64,000 nucleotides of DNA from Haliclystus octoradiatus (GCA_916610825.1 OU744447.1:22698962-22762961), one strand, 5' to 3'. Positions 37,969 through 50,200 are shown, counted from the stretch's first letter. Numbers and translations: made by a program. Notes: a model not told the origin generated them from the sequence alone.

Positions 37969-39054
37969 TTTAAACTTAAATTTTATTAGGTCCTCACTGA
38001 AGCGCCGCGCGGAAATGAGGCTAGTTTAGTACTAGTTTTAAACAAATGTGTTATATACAAAGCTATGATTTAGATCACCAGTGTCATTTCTTTGTAAACC
38101 AATTGTGTTAAACATTCAATATCTCTCCAGGAAAACCATCTAGAATTTGGAAAAACAACAGTAGACCATGGAACAATAGTTATTTGATATAGAAGTTGAC
38201 GCTGATGGATGATGTCGTCGCTTCGTTATTTGCGGGTCGCGGTGATGATATTGTTATTATCATTAGCCACCACGACACCAATTTGAAACGACGTATACTT
38301 TTAAATGAGCAACGACGAAAACATCCAGGAACTTTTACAGCGCAGCATTTGTCATCGTCAACGATGCTACACCACCATCTACACACCTGATACCGTTCTT
38401 TCCATTTAGCCAAAATGATAAAATTGGGTCAACAATCGCCCGAGACGGACACCGTCTCTGGCAGTCTCCCTTTACAGTCACAGTGCTTTTAACAAAGCGA
38501 AGGAAAACAACTGTCATAATATAGTTTGTAGACTTAAATTTTGTGTAGTCGATTTATATCGATTATCAACACAATACGCATGTACTGTATAATTTTTCAA
38601 TGATAAGTGGAATAATTGAAAATTTTCATTTTTAAAACTCATGTTATTCATTTTGAAAGCATTAATACATCAGCACATGGACATGAGTCAATTGCTGGCG
38701 TTCTCTGTCCGTTCGGCTACGACGTCCCAGCGTAATGACTCAACGAAGAGGCTGAAATTTGATAAATTAATTAAAAATCTACAGATGCCTTCACTGAACG
38801 CTGAAAATAAACTTTCTCTAATGATTTGGCCCTTTCTTCCGATTGCCGCTGCTTTCGTATTGATCTGAACGGCCGTTGCCGAGATGTCGTAGGAGCTCTA
38901 CCAACTTCAAGATTAATTCGGCCTGTAAAGACTGTCGTCCGTGGGTGGTCGTTGTGTTTCTGTTTTTTGTGGCGGCTTCGCGCGAGGACGCGCTCGCCGT
39001 CGTCACGGCAGCGCGAAACCCCGACCAGAGGCGGGCGCTTCGCGCCGGACCCGG
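37969..39054. other. Gene-poor stretch with a GC-rich block
   Basis: Several short open frames overlap on both strands near 38200-38520 and 38830-39060; none is family-like. 38870-39060 is markedly GC-rich (for example 'GCGCGAGGACGCGCTCGCCG'), unlike its surroundings, which explains the open frames on both strands. Confidence 0.4.
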
Positions 39055-39470
39055 CTGGCACAAGAGTACGGCATATCTACTGATGAATTTGAAAAACATT
39101 TTAAAATCATAAAAAGGTGCAAAAATAAATTCGATTGTCCCGTGGATGAAATGCTGGCAATTCAGGAATTGAAACCAACATTAAACGTCCAAGGTGATTC
39201 CATCCGAGCCAAAGTTTTCAAATAACTGCATGCATTTCATGATACAGCTTTTCCTCTAAGGATTAGAAATATATCTAGGCTAGTTACCATAGTTACTGTT
39301 GTCACTGATATCAGTATCATATTGTAAATATTCTTCATGATGTAACTTAACCCTCAAGGGGCAAACAATTTTATGTATAAATATATCTTAATTATTAATA
39401 AAAAAAACATTCACTTGAGAATGGCTGAAGTTAATCAGTCGAAACGTTGTGCAAACTTAGTTGTTTTAAT
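39055..39470 (+). mobile_element. 3' remnant of a Penelope-like element
   Basis: Plus-strand frame ending at 39225 reads FEKHFKIIKRCKNKFDCP and continues to LKPTLNVQGDSIRAKVF. This is the conserved tail after the GIY-YIG endonuclease in Penelope-like retroelements. Downstream, 'CTGAAGTTAATCAGTCGAAA' (39425-39444) has the spacing of the hammerhead-type CTGA...GAAAC motifs common at the ends of these elements, although the core is imperfect. The reverse transcriptase is absent. Confidence 0.6.
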
Positions 39471-40985
39471 TATTTTGTACCAAAATTATCACCAAGACGA
39501 TTCGGATAAATAAATTGAATTTCTCTGCCTTTAAACACTTCTGGAGTTACTCACAACGGCTCGAATAGAAGCGCAAATACAACGCATTCGCGCACATTCT
39601 TCTCAGCAATTTGTGTAGATGATAGACCAGTTTGATAACGTTACTAGTTCAAGTTTTGATTCATATCTCATTTAACTTATTAAGGGATATTAGACCGAAA
39701 TTATTAAGGGATAGCTATAATTCAAATTTCAAAATTCTGAAATCAAGGGATATCTCCCGCAGTAAATGTTTGTCATGGAAAGCAGTGGGAAAGGCAAATT
39801 GTTAAATTAGAATTCATAAATGTGGAAATAGTCTGGAATCCGCTAAAAGTCTGAAAATTCTTATGCTTAAATTGTTAGCATTGCAATTACTATTTTCTAG
39901 CTTCTTGCCTATGCCATGAATAGAAGCGCCTACAGGGCACCCAGACTTGAACATACAAGAAAAACGATCTTTACCGCCACCTGCATCTGGGCTGTTCATT
40001 TGCAGGACTGAAAAACAACGTGGAAGTCAGCTCAAATAAAAAACGAAATATTGCCAATGAAATGCATACCTCAAACGAAAAAACATAGGATAAAGAAAGA
40101 CGCGTTTCAGTAGTCGAAGATTGGATATTGGTTAAACGTTAGTTGCAACGGTTGTTGTGTTAAAATTGGAATAACTTTGTAAAAGTAAGTTAAAATTTGT
40201 TCAGTTGAATAGTATAATCAAACGATCCAGTGAAAACAGATTAAAATATTATCTTTAAATTGATATTGGTTTGAATTAATAATCTTGGGAATATTGGCGC
40301 CAAAATATTTGACATTGTACGAGCAAATTGGTGATGTTATACCGTAAAGTTTACCGACTCTTCTGACAGCGTATAGCGTAAGAGTCGAACATTTAAAATT
40401 TAAGCACGTTTGAGAAAAGAAAAGAAAACAAAGGTACCAAAATGCTCATTTTATGACAAATGTTTTCCCTGATATACACACACTGAACTAAATAACTAGT
40501 TATTCCGAATTAAGTTCAAATCGGGCTGATTAAACTGGTGTTCGTACCCCCATGTCGTGACAGATCCCCGCTGAGATAGTTTGATGATTATAAGAAGGTG
40601 TGCTACAAGTTATTTTCTTCCTGTCATGAATTTGAAAGACACGTAGACACCAGAAACAATATCGCTCTCTCTATGGTTTTACCAGAAGGTTTCACAACTT
40701 GTAATACACGTAAGAGCTAGCATTCTATCAGCCTAATTTAAAATAGTAAAACAATGAGAAACAGATCGATCAAAGCTTTTCATTGAGCAGATTGATCAAC
40801 TAATTGCACAAGGAGTATAAATAAGAAGATTATATATATATATTGTTTCAATGACATACGAGCTGACAATTTGAACGGTGCTTGAAAGTTGATGATGAAA
40901 TGACCGAGAAAATCCACATCACTGCGCATCAAGTACGAAGAATGGCATAGATTGATTTCCGTTAATGTTTTTTTTTATATTACAG
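39471..40985. other. 5' region of the coiled-coil gene
   Basis: Mostly noncoding. A plausible 5' untranslated exon ends at 40184 (donor GTAAGT at 40185). On the minus strand 39999-39814 has a 61-codon frame (MNSPDAGGGKDRFS...) that could be a first exon of a divergent gene, but I found no partner exon. Confidence 0.3.
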
Positions 40986-40998
40986 GTTATCTATTGAA

Positions 40999-43900
40999 AT
41001 GTGGTTTGAACTAGAACTGGATAAAGTAATACGTTGTGATGATAATAATAGCAGCAAAGAGTCATCAAAAAAGTACGAGCAAAGACAGGCAAAAGATGAA
41101 AAAAGAGTTCTTGTTGATCTATTAAGGGAAAAGGATCATCGGATTATGACATTAAAAAGAAGATTAGAACAATCGGATCGACAACAAATATCAATGCAAG
41201 ATACAATTGATGTATCAACATTTGCAATGCGTAAATTAAGATTTAAAGTTATGGAAGTACAACGTACCAAGCGTTGTGATGGTGTAGATGATATTTCATC
41301 ACCTGAAGAGGTAGTCACTGCTGCTATTGAACACATATCATTCTCAAATGAAGATGAACACATTGATGATGCCTCATTGAAGGGGGAGAACTCTGTATGT
41401 GAACACAATGATACAGAGTTCATTGAATCAGATCTGCGGCAGTTAGAAACAGAAATATGTGCAAGGGAAGAGGCATTCATTAGCTTGAGTCCAAAACAAA
41501 AGCGGAATAACAAAGTTACAAGTCTACGTATGAACCAATTATACGAAGAAAGAGATCGATTACATGCGTTACTTTGTTTATCATTAAAACGTGAAACATC
41601 GCCGTTGCTATCACCAAGAAGTCGGGAACTGTTTACGATCGACGAAGGAGGGGAGGATTTAGGGCTAACTGGAACGATTCGACCAATCGAAAGAATATTA
41701 TTAGGATTGCAAGAGAAGGCAAGAGATTTGGAATTTGAAGGTGGGTTTCTATTCACCACCAATACAAGAAAAGAAACAGACAAAAATAGATATTTAAAGA
41801 AATTAGAAACATTACGAAGGGATGCCAAACGAATGAGTGTGTTGTTAAATAATCAAATTAATTCCCATGAAGATAAAGTTGATTATCTGAATCGTCAAAT
41901 AAAAGAATTACGGAATATAAATAATGAATTAAGAACAAATACAGATGAAATACAAAGTCAATTATTGAAAGATGAAAACAATCTAAAAGAAAGAATGACA
42001 AAATTAAATGAATTAAAATTCAAGAAAAGAAATATCAATTGGGATAAAACTTACATTATAAATGAAAAAAATTATGAAAAATGTTTGGATGAAAATGACG
42101 GACAAAGAATTGAAGGCAATTTTGACTCGATGGATAGTGGCAACGATAATACGATAACGAAACTTAAAAACTATGTTAACACAATAACGGAAGGTAACGT
42201 AAACAGCATAATACAAGAGGCATTAGGCCATGTAATTCGACTTAAAAACGAGAAAGAAGGGATATGGAAAAATGAGGCTGATCTGAAAGGAAGAATAGCT
42301 TTGATGGAAGAACAATTTAGGAACATCGAACGAGAAAGGGATGACGATAAGGAGAAAATGGCAGCAATTAAAAATGACCAGTTAAATAAAGATGCAGAAC
42401 TTAAAATTTTGCGGGAAAGAGCGGAAGAAAAACATCTACAAACATTAGGAACGTTGGACTGCTATGGAAATGTGATGACAGACATGGAAAGAAAGTTGTC
42501 TGAGATCAAACAAAATAATGAAAAATTCAAAGACGAACTTGCTCAATCAAAGGAAATAAAACTAAAACTAGAAAGGCAAATTTTATGCTTGCAAAAAACA
42601 ATTGACGATGATAGAAGGACAAAAAACATTATACTTGAGCAGAAAAACGTAATTATTGGGGAAATGAGAGAAAGAACAAATGATCTGAGAAAAGATTTTG
42701 ATTGTGTTGTCAAAGAATTAAATGATTTTCACAAACAAGTGACAGAGCTTAAACAAAGGTTAGAAAACGAGGAACACAGCAGAATTCAAATCGAGGCATT
42801 GGTAGACAAAAGTGTGATGGAAATCAACGGGTCATTTTGCGAAGAGGATGATACTATAGTTGGAAATAATTCCTTGCAAACATTACCCTTCAAAGAAAAG
42901 ATAATTTTACTGATCAATGCATCAAACGAAAGGAATGTCATAAAAGAAGATGTAAACAAGTTACAACTTCAAATTAATGAATTGACAAATCTGTTGAATA
43001 AATGGGAGAATGAAGCAAACTTTTTTAAACAGGAAACTCAAAAATATGCACAAGCTGCAGAAAATGAGGTAATGTTGTCCGCAAAACTCGAAGAAGAAAA
43101 ATCTCGATATGAAACAGAAATCAGAATAATGAATAACAAATTAGTCGAAGAACAAATTAAAAGCCGCGAAATTCAAGCAAGCTTAGAAATCAATATAATA
43201 GAGCTGAGAGAAGAGGGAACCATCCAAGAAGAAAATGCTGATTTTCTGGACAAACAAGTTAATACATTACAAAACACCCTAGAAACAGCCAACAAACAAA
43301 CAAAATATCTCAAAGGAGAAGTAGAAAATTCACGAAATCAAAATAAATTGTTGCAAAATATAGTAAATGGGATGCAAATGTCTAAAGAAAAGGTTGACGA
43401 AAAAATCGACATCATACACCAAGAAGTTGGTGCATTAAAAAATGAAAACACAGATCTAGCAACAAAATTGAAAATTGAGATAAATAATAAAGTTTTTATG
43501 GAAGAAAAATTTCAAGAATTTAACAATAAAGATGACTGGAACAAAAAACAAATACTTGAACAGGAAACTATGATTGCAAATTTGAAAAGAGAAAATGTTT
43601 TAATGGTAGATAAAAATTGTTCTCTTAAACAAACAAGTAACTTTATATGTTCTGAATTGGAAGGTATTCAGATTATGTTGGAAAATTTTGGAATAACAAA
43701 ATGTAACAGCGATGGTGGGGCATGTAGCATAAATTTCAAGGAAAATCTTGAGACCGTTGTAGAAGAAGATACGTTGGTAGTCATTGAAAACGAAAATGTG
43801 AAAGAACATGAGAGAAATATGGGAGAGGTGAAGCAACTGGTAGATACAGTCAAACAATCAATTAAAATGATAGGGCGGACAAAGGAAAGCCAGGCAAGTA

Positions 43901-45987
43901 CAATCTCACAACAAGCTAATATAATTCGACAAAGAATACGAGAAATGAATTTATTGAAACAAGAAATGAAATTAACAAAAGATCGATTTGAAAAAGAAGA
44001 AGAATCACACCAAGAAAAGATGGAAAGACTTGAATTAAAGCTGAACTTAAAAAATGGAGAAATTGAAAATATTTTGAATAAAAATGAATCAAATGCAAAT
44101 AAAGACGAGATCATAAAGCAATTCGAAGAAAACGAAAAACAGCATTTGATAAAGATTGAGGCTATCAAAAATGAAAACAAATTATTGAAAAGTGAAGTTA
44201 TTGATTCAAAACATAAATTACAACAAGTCGATAATGAATTGCAGGTTAAATTAGCACATAGTGAAAATGTAAATAGTATATTAGATTCTGAGCGTGATGG
44301 TCTAAGGCAATGTTTGAAAACTTCTGCTGATGAAATTGAAGAAAAGAAAAATAGCATGGCTGAAAAAGATATTGCAATCAAAGAAGCAAATTATAAACTT
44401 GAAAAACTCGAAAATTCACTGAAGGAATATGAACAAAGAGATTTGTACTCTGAGGAAATTGAGCAACTTATTAATAAATTTGAAAAACAAGTTGAAAAAG
44501 CAAAACAAGAAAAATCTACAATTCAAAATGAATACGTGAATCTGAATAAAAAGTATCAGGAGTTGGAAAAAGAAAGGCAACAATTATCAGTGTCAGAAAC
44601 TAGATTTTCAAATTTGGAAGAGAAGAACAAGGTTCTGGAAGACGAGAATAATAAGATTACGAATTTGAAGGAAAAAAGCACATGTGCGGTTCGTATAGAG
44701 CTGGACAAGACAATGCAAATACTAGTTGAAAATTTTGAGGGATTTAAAGGATTGGAAGAAATTAATTTACAAGAAGAGGACGAGATAAAATCAATGTTTG
44801 AATCCGTACAGAAGACAGCAGAGAAATTACAAGTGGAAGTATCGACGAGAAATAATCAAATAAATGTTCTCCAGGAAAAATTAAACAATAAATTAGATGA
44901 AACAGAAAGTTTTATGCCAGATAAAAAGAAATTGGAAGAAAAATGTCAACATTTTGAAATGGAAGCAACAAGGAGTAAAGATAAATCAAAACGTTTAGAA
45001 GACGAAATGAAAATGTTGAAACAAAATTGGATTAAGAAAGAGAAAGTCAAAGCATTGAAACAAAGAATGCAGATTTTGGAAGAAACTAATTTAAACATCC
45101 AAGAAAAAATGCGAAAATTTGAAAATGTAGCAAAACAAGATAATAAATACAACATAGAAATAAACAACTACAAACAAGAGATTGAGACGAGCAAATATCA
45201 AATAGAGATATTAAATGGAAAACTCAACGAGGCACTAGGAAGAGAATTTATATTGAAAGAAAAAATTGCAGAACAAGAAGAGCAAATGAGAAAAACGACA
45301 AATACTATGCAAGAATTCAAAAAGAAATTAGAATCAGAAGGAGACAAAGTTGTTAGGAGAAAACTTGAGCATGAAACAATTAAAAAACAATTCAAAGATT
45401 TAAAAATAATAATGAAAGAAAAAGAAGATGTCATGCGCAAATTAACAAAAGAAAATGAACGCATGAAAAAAGAAGTTGAAAACTTTCGTAATAAAATTAA
45501 AATTCAAGAACGAACAACAGAATTATCAAATACACAAAAATATTTATTAGGTAAAGAAGAGGGTCGAGCAGAAGTTGCTGATACAATAAAACAAACCGAA
45601 TTACTACATAATGAATTAAAAGCAAGTAGGGATCGATTAGAGAAAGACACATGCGAGAAAGAAGAAAAAGAAGATAATATATCGAAAATTGAATTGGCAA
45701 ATCATATGAAAAATATAGAGCAAAATCGGATAATTAGTAGTTTGAAATCCGAACAAGATGGCATGCAGTTGATTCTTGATGATTGTAGAGAAACAATTGA
45801 TAATTTGGAAGTAGCGAAGAAACAATTTCATAGAGATATAGATCGTCAAAATGAAGAAATTAATGTATTGAGACAAGATAAAATTGTCTTAGAAACTGAA
45901 GTTGAATGGTTGAGAACTGCAATCAAAGCTGTCAAAATAAAGACTGACCGTGAAAGATATCAAATGACAGCTGCAAATGAAGTGTAA
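40999..45987 (+). CDS. Giant coiled-coil protein, 1662 residues in one exon
   Basis: The frame is uninterrupted for almost 5 kb. The ATG at 40999 lies 13 bases after a good acceptor (poly-T, TTACAG at 40985), so the gene has an upstream noncoding exon. The stop TAA is at 45985-45987. The protein is dominated by Glu, Lys, Asn and Gln with heptad-like Leu/Ile spacing from about residue 270 to the end: one very long, interrupted parallel coiled coil. The first 260 residues are less regular and hold an acidic patch (SPEEVVTAAIEHISF) and a conserved-looking segment near 195-250 (LLSPRSRELFTIDEGG; RPIERILLGLQEKA). No membrane segment, motor or zinc motif is visible. Proteins of this shape are usually centrosomal, Golgi-tethering or cytoskeletal, but I do not recognise the family. 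The coding exon is intronless while the RASSF, CFAP96 and MRTO4 genes here are intron-rich. Confidence 0.85.
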   Translation: MWFELELDKVIRCDDNNSSKESSKKYEQRQAKDEKRVLVDLLREKDHRIMTLKRRLEQSDRQQISMQDTIDVSTFAMRKLRFKVMEVQRTKRCDGVDDISSPEEVVTAAIEHISFSNEDEHIDDASLKGENSVCEHNDTEFIESDLRQLETEICAREEAFISLSPKQKRNNKVTSLRMNQLYEERDRLHALLCLSLKRETSPLLSPRSRELFTIDEGGEDLGLTGTIRPIERILLGLQEKARDLEFEGGFLFTTNTRKETDKNRYLKKLETLRRDAKRMSVLLNNQINSHEDKVDYLNRQIKELRNINNELRTNTDEIQSQLLKDENNLKERMTKLNELKFKKRNINWDKTYIINEKNYEKCLDENDGQRIEGNFDSMDSGNDNTITKLKNYVNTITEGNVNSIIQEALGHVIRLKNEKEGIWKNEADLKGRIALMEEQFRNIERERDDDKEKMAAIKNDQLNKDAELKILRERAEEKHLQTLGTLDCYGNVMTDMERKLSEIKQNNEKFKDELAQSKEIKLKLERQILCLQKTIDDDRRTKNIILEQKNVIIGEMRERTNDLRKDFDCVVKELNDFHKQVTELKQRLENEEHSRIQIEALVDKSVMEINGSFCEEDDTIVGNNSLQTLPFKEKIILLINASNERNVIKEDVNKLQLQINELTNLLNKWENEANFFKQETQKYAQAAENEVMLSAKLEEEKSRYETEIRIMNNKLVEEQIKSREIQASLEINIIELREEGTIQEENADFLDKQVNTLQNTLETANKQTKYLKGEVENSRNQNKLLQNIVNGMQMSKEKVDEKIDIIHQEVGALKNENTDLATKLKIEINNKVFMEEKFQEFNNKDDWNKKQILEQETMIANLKRENVLMVDKNCSLKQTSNFICSELEGIQIMLENFGITKCNSDGGACSINFKENLETVVEEDTLVVIENENVKEHERNMGEVKQLVDTVKQSIKMIGRTKESQASTISQQANIIRQRIREMNLLKQEMKLTKDRFEKEEESHQEKMERLELKLNLKNGEIENILNKNESNANKDEIIKQFEENEKQHLIKIEAIKNENKLLKSEVIDSKHKLQQVDNELQVKLAHSENVNSILDSERDGLRQCLKTSADEIEEKKNSMAEKDIAIKEANYKLEKLENSLKEYEQRDLYSEEIEQLINKFEKQVEKAKQEKSTIQNEYVNLNKKYQELEKERQQLSVSETRFSNLEEKNKVLEDENNKITNLKEKSTCAVRIELDKTMQILVENFEGFKGLEEINLQEEDEIKSMFESVQKTAEKLQVEVSTRNNQINVLQEKLNNKLDETESFMPDKKKLEEKCQHFEMEATRSKDKSKRLEDEMKMLKQNWIKKEKVKALKQRMQILEETNLNIQEKMRKFENVAKQDNKYNIEINNYKQEIETSKYQIEILNGKLNEALGREFILKEKIAEQEEQMRKTTNTMQEFKKKLESEGDKVVRRKLEHETIKKQFKDLKIIMKEKEDVMRKLTKENERMKKEVENFRNKIKIQERTTELSNTQKYLLGKEEGRAEVADTIKQTELLHNELKASRDRLEKDTCEKEEKEDNISKIELANHMKNIEQNRIISSLKSEQDGMQLILDDCRETIDNLEVAKKQFHRDIDRQNEEINVLRQDKIVLETEVEWLRTAIKAVKIKTDRERYQMTAANEV

Positions 45988-46009
45988 ACATCTAGAATAA
46001 CATATTCGC

Positions 46010-46015
46010 AATAAA
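46010..46015 (+). terminator. Polyadenylation signal of the coiled-coil gene
   Basis: AATAAA 22 bases after the stop codon. Confidence 0.55.
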
Positions 46016-46547
46016 ACATTATAGGAAGAATATACAGCAAAATTCGGCAATAACGGTATTCTGTGAATAACAGTACGCCAAAAAAGTGCGGGAATGACTA
46101 ATGTACGTCAAAACTTTACTAATTATTTACCGCTAACAACAAATTCTGCCAAAACCGGTAAAATGGTTTGTCTCCCTATAGCGTACCGTTATTGCCGGAT
46201 TCAACTGTACATTGTATTGAATGCTGATCGTCCTTAATTATTCACAACATTTAATAATCCTCAGTATATTGTTAATTAAGGAATACCATAGCAAGTAATT
46301 CGAGAGCTTGAAATACTGGAGACATTTGGGATGATTTTAGGCTAGCCTTTGCGAATAGTTTGAAAAAATGTAAATAAAATAATGATGTTTAGTGATAAGA
46401 TTAGAATATACAAAGCATATAAAGAGATTGTAGATATGTAAATAATGATTGCATGAATGGAAATAAATGAATTTAATATCAATTTACAGTATGGAAATTA
46501 ATGCAAATCAGTTGAATGAGACTTTATAGTAAAATTAAATTACTACA

Positions 46548-46700
46548 GTCAAACCCTCTTAATATCCCCTCTGGTATGGATGAAAAGGTGACATTATAAA
46601 GCGAGGTGGGAATATGAGAGTTTGTATGGAGGACTAAGGGACGCTCCTATGAGGTGACTGTCTATACTACTGCTACTGCTATGGAGAATAGAATTTAGAA
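46548..46700. repeat. Partial second copy of the CAGTCAAAC MITE
   Basis: CAGTCAAACCCTCTTAATAT, then CCCCTCTGGTATGGATGAAAA, GCGAGGTGGG and GAGAGTTTGTATGGAG match 4100-4200. The right half is disrupted by unrelated sequence (near 46637) and no right TIR is found. The rest of 46016-47223 is noncoding intergenic sequence. Confidence 0.6.
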
Positions 46701-47223
46701 ATCAAAAATCGCCATGGAAAAATAGCAACCCTAGATCTATTATTATGAGTGGAGTCTGCAATACTGTACACTGATCTCGTAGTTATAAACGATATTTCAG
46801 CCAAAAGCCAAAGCAAAGTATAATTCTGTTGTCAAAATTTAATTTGACAACAGAGTTCAATTTTATAAGTTTTATAAGTTTATCAAACTTTCTTTTCAGA
46901 AGATACATTGGCGAGCATTTATGTATAGGGTTCTTTTGTAAAAATTGAAAGAACAAGCACAACTAGGTAATCAACTTGTTTTTCTGTTTCGTCTTATTTG
47001 ACAATTTCGGTTCTTTAAATTTATGATACAATTATTTGTTCACATCAAACTTTGCCATTTCTGGGGATGACCCCACGTCTATACTTCTCAAAGTCTATGT
47101 TATATTTACAAAAGCGTTCATTTTCATCACTAAAAAAGTTATTGATAAAAATAAAAAATTTAGGATACCATTTTTCACAAAGTCTGTAAATTCGTAACAC
47201 CATCAATGCAATTTATTGGTAAT

Positions 47224-50200
47224 TTATTTGCTGTACTCCTCAAAAGATCCATTGGATTTCCACACACATTTCAGTGTGACATGAAATTCAGCCATTTTAT
47301 GTCCAAACATTTTCTAGAAATTAAATATGAAAACGAAATCACAAAGATGCTAAGAATGGAAATATAAATTGCAATCAATCAAGACCTGATTATGTCATGT
47401 CGCGGCATAATCAAACACCTGCAATTTTTCAAAATGCTGGCGGTTTGCAACTTGAACGAGTGATTCACTCGTTCCTAGGTCCTTTGGGACTTTAGGGTTT
47501 GGATCACGTGATAACAACCCGGTCGAGTTTAAACATTTTCTTGTTTCATCAGCTCTCGTCGGTTGTGGCAAAACTGTTCTGTACATTTTTATACTAACAG
47601 CGATGTCTGAACTTACTAGTATTCTGCATTGTTCAGGCGTTAAAATGTCTCCCTCAGAGCAAACATGGTATGGTTCTGATAGTGTGACAATACCTAGAAA
47701 AATAAATAGTATCTGATTGACACATGCAATGAGTACGGGTGTTTGTGTTCTGGCACGGTGCAGTAATCTGATTCTGAAAAAGGATGCCCTGATTTTACTC
47801 GAGGTTCAATAGAAGTTACTGCTTTTTGTTCAACCAGTTTTTTCTTTCTTCTGTTGTTTTATTAAGCAATTCGTTACTCGCGTTGTTGGAGTGGATTGGA
47901 TCCCTCCCCAATAATAGCAAGTTGTGACGTGAAGTTGCAAAGTAAAATGATAGATTTGGTTTTGATATCAAGAGTACAGAACCAAAAAACAGGGAATACC
48001 CATATAAAAACATAGATCAAAACACAGTGATTCGTAGCAGAATGGCTACTCCCCTGTAAAGGCCAATCATCCTCCCTAAACAGTGGATTAATATTGAAAT
48101 GATAATATTTGAATTGTACAGATAATGACAGAAAATAAACCATTTGAATTTGGTGGCGGGCAAGCGCAATTTTTAGAGGGATAAGCTCAGATGGCAAGCA
48201 GCCGAACTTCAGATCGCATCATATCTGATCGACTGTGGTTCAAATCCCCCTAAGGTCAACTCAGCCTTGACTTTATCTGAAACATCAAATGAGTACCTTC
48301 TAAGGATGGCGGATGGAATGGTCCAGAGGGAACTGCATTGTGAGTAGCTGCGGCGCATTGACAATCCAGACCTATCTGCCAAGAAATCTGTTGAAATTGA
48401 CTTGCCGTGTCGCGGCTGAGATCTAAGGAGTGTTTAAAATCATTGCTCTCAGCAAAAAAAGCCACTCGTCTAGAAATAGAGGAGTGGTACGGGTGCCTTT
48501 GGTAGGGCGACATTGTCTACACTACTTTTTTAAGCGCAGTGTTTGTTAGCTCTAAAAATACCAAAACACAAAACTTCCATTACAAACTTACTACTACTAT
48601 TTTATGGTCTCAAACACAGTAAAATATTGTAAATATCAAAAGGAATGTTGCAATATTGCAGTGTGTCTACATCCACATTCCAGTACAAGTCCTCTATTCC
48701 ATTTGGTCCGAAGAAAAAACTCAAGTTGGATTCAAACCTCTATTATATAACTTAACTATTTGTATATATCTATTAACAAATATCAAACTAAATTACCTTT
48801 CTTTAAACAAGATGGCATTCCGAGTAGGCGAAGTTGTGGTTCCATCGAATGAGGAAAACGTTCAGAGTCAAGTGGTCCTATCAACAGACGAAGAATACCA
48901 ATTGATTAATACCAAATCAACAAAATCCTATAAATTTATTGGCGGCCATAGGAAAGCATAACATAGCATACAATTATGATACTGTAATTACAAAATCTGA
49001 TACTTAAACGTGGGTTCCAACGAAGTTATAGAGAAGCAATTCTATAGATATGTCAAAGTGAAACCAAAACCATTCAAAAACATATTTGATACATTGCAAG
49101 AGCAACAGTTCCATACTCCTCAAATGCCGTGGTGATCGGTAACAGTAAACAGCTGTGCTAAATAAAAATATTACTAATACCAATCTTGAGGCCTGAGCTC
49201 AGGCAAGGGGCCGCGAAGCGGCCCAGACAGCCAGCCCAGATCCGCGCATACGGAGTCAAAATTCAACTAAGGATACTGGAGACCAAATTTCAGCCAATAG
49301 TTTCTCCTGTGCGCTTTACAAAGATGGTGTCTGTGTCGCAAGAATGTTCCACTAGTTATTAGCATCGTGGTTCTTTTTTTATCAAGATCGATGATGTATT
49401 TTATTTTCTATGAAATTTAAACTTTTCCTTTTCTGTGATACCCTTTGTTCTACTCTTTTGTCTTTCAGAGTTTTTACAGTCACGTGGTCTTGCGATTTTG
49501 TCCGCTCGCTGGTGTGTTGTGCTTCCGGGCACGTAGTTCTAGCGCTGTCACATTTACACATGGTTGTTAATTGTTACCCTCATTATTGTTGCTTGCTGAT
49601 TGCACCTATTGTTGTTTTTTATTCACTATGTTATGCTCTGTTAAATTCCTCAAGTTTAATCATTTTATGCACAAGGAAGTAGTGCTTTCAATCAACATTG
49701 GACGAGATTGTTTCTGCCTAAGTATGGAATCATTCTGTTAGGTCGATAGTGATTTTTTGCACTGAAAGGCGGTTAAGAGGAAATGGGCTTTAAACTAGAG
49801 AGTTGTGCCTAATGGACTACATGTTTGACACCAACTATTGACTGTAAAATACTTTCTGGGGTTCAAAGATCTTCCTGACGGATGGGAAAATATCTCTGCT
49901 GTTTGTTTGTTTCTTTGCGTTTGTTCAATTCAACGTTAATTTTATTCTTGACAATCCTGCTTCAAGCCTCAATGAAAAGACCAAAATTCTATGGGGTGGT
50001 GGGGCTGATAAGATTGGGGAACACTGATATCGCCAGGCAGCACTTCAGAGAGGTTGTGCTCTGCATCAATAAATACATAAATACATCGTGATCAATTCAA
50101 TCAAGCTATCAGGTCAACCCAGTCTGTGAACAGTTATTTTACTAAATACTTATCAGGTTATAACTTTGTGGGTGGGCATATATTGCTGTGTGACATTCTT

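Noticed and set aside
38180-39112. Several overlapping short frames on both strands
   Set aside because: Openness is explained by local GC-rich composition. No splice partners or family motifs were found.
39814-39999. Minus-strand first exon MNSPDAGGGKDRFS...
   Set aside because: Plausible start context, but no downstream exon or homologue could be identified. Mentioned only in the regional note.
43668-44381. Long minus-strand open frame of 237 codons
   Set aside because: It is the antisense shadow of the A-rich coiled-coil exon; Phe/Ser/Cys-rich composition is the mirror of Glu/Lys codons. The other minus frames inside 41-46 kb are the same.
49882-50091. 69-codon frame containing [18 protein letters not shown]
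   Set aside because: Lies inside MRTO4 intron 6 next to a retroelement-like tail. Treated as repeat sequence, not a gene.
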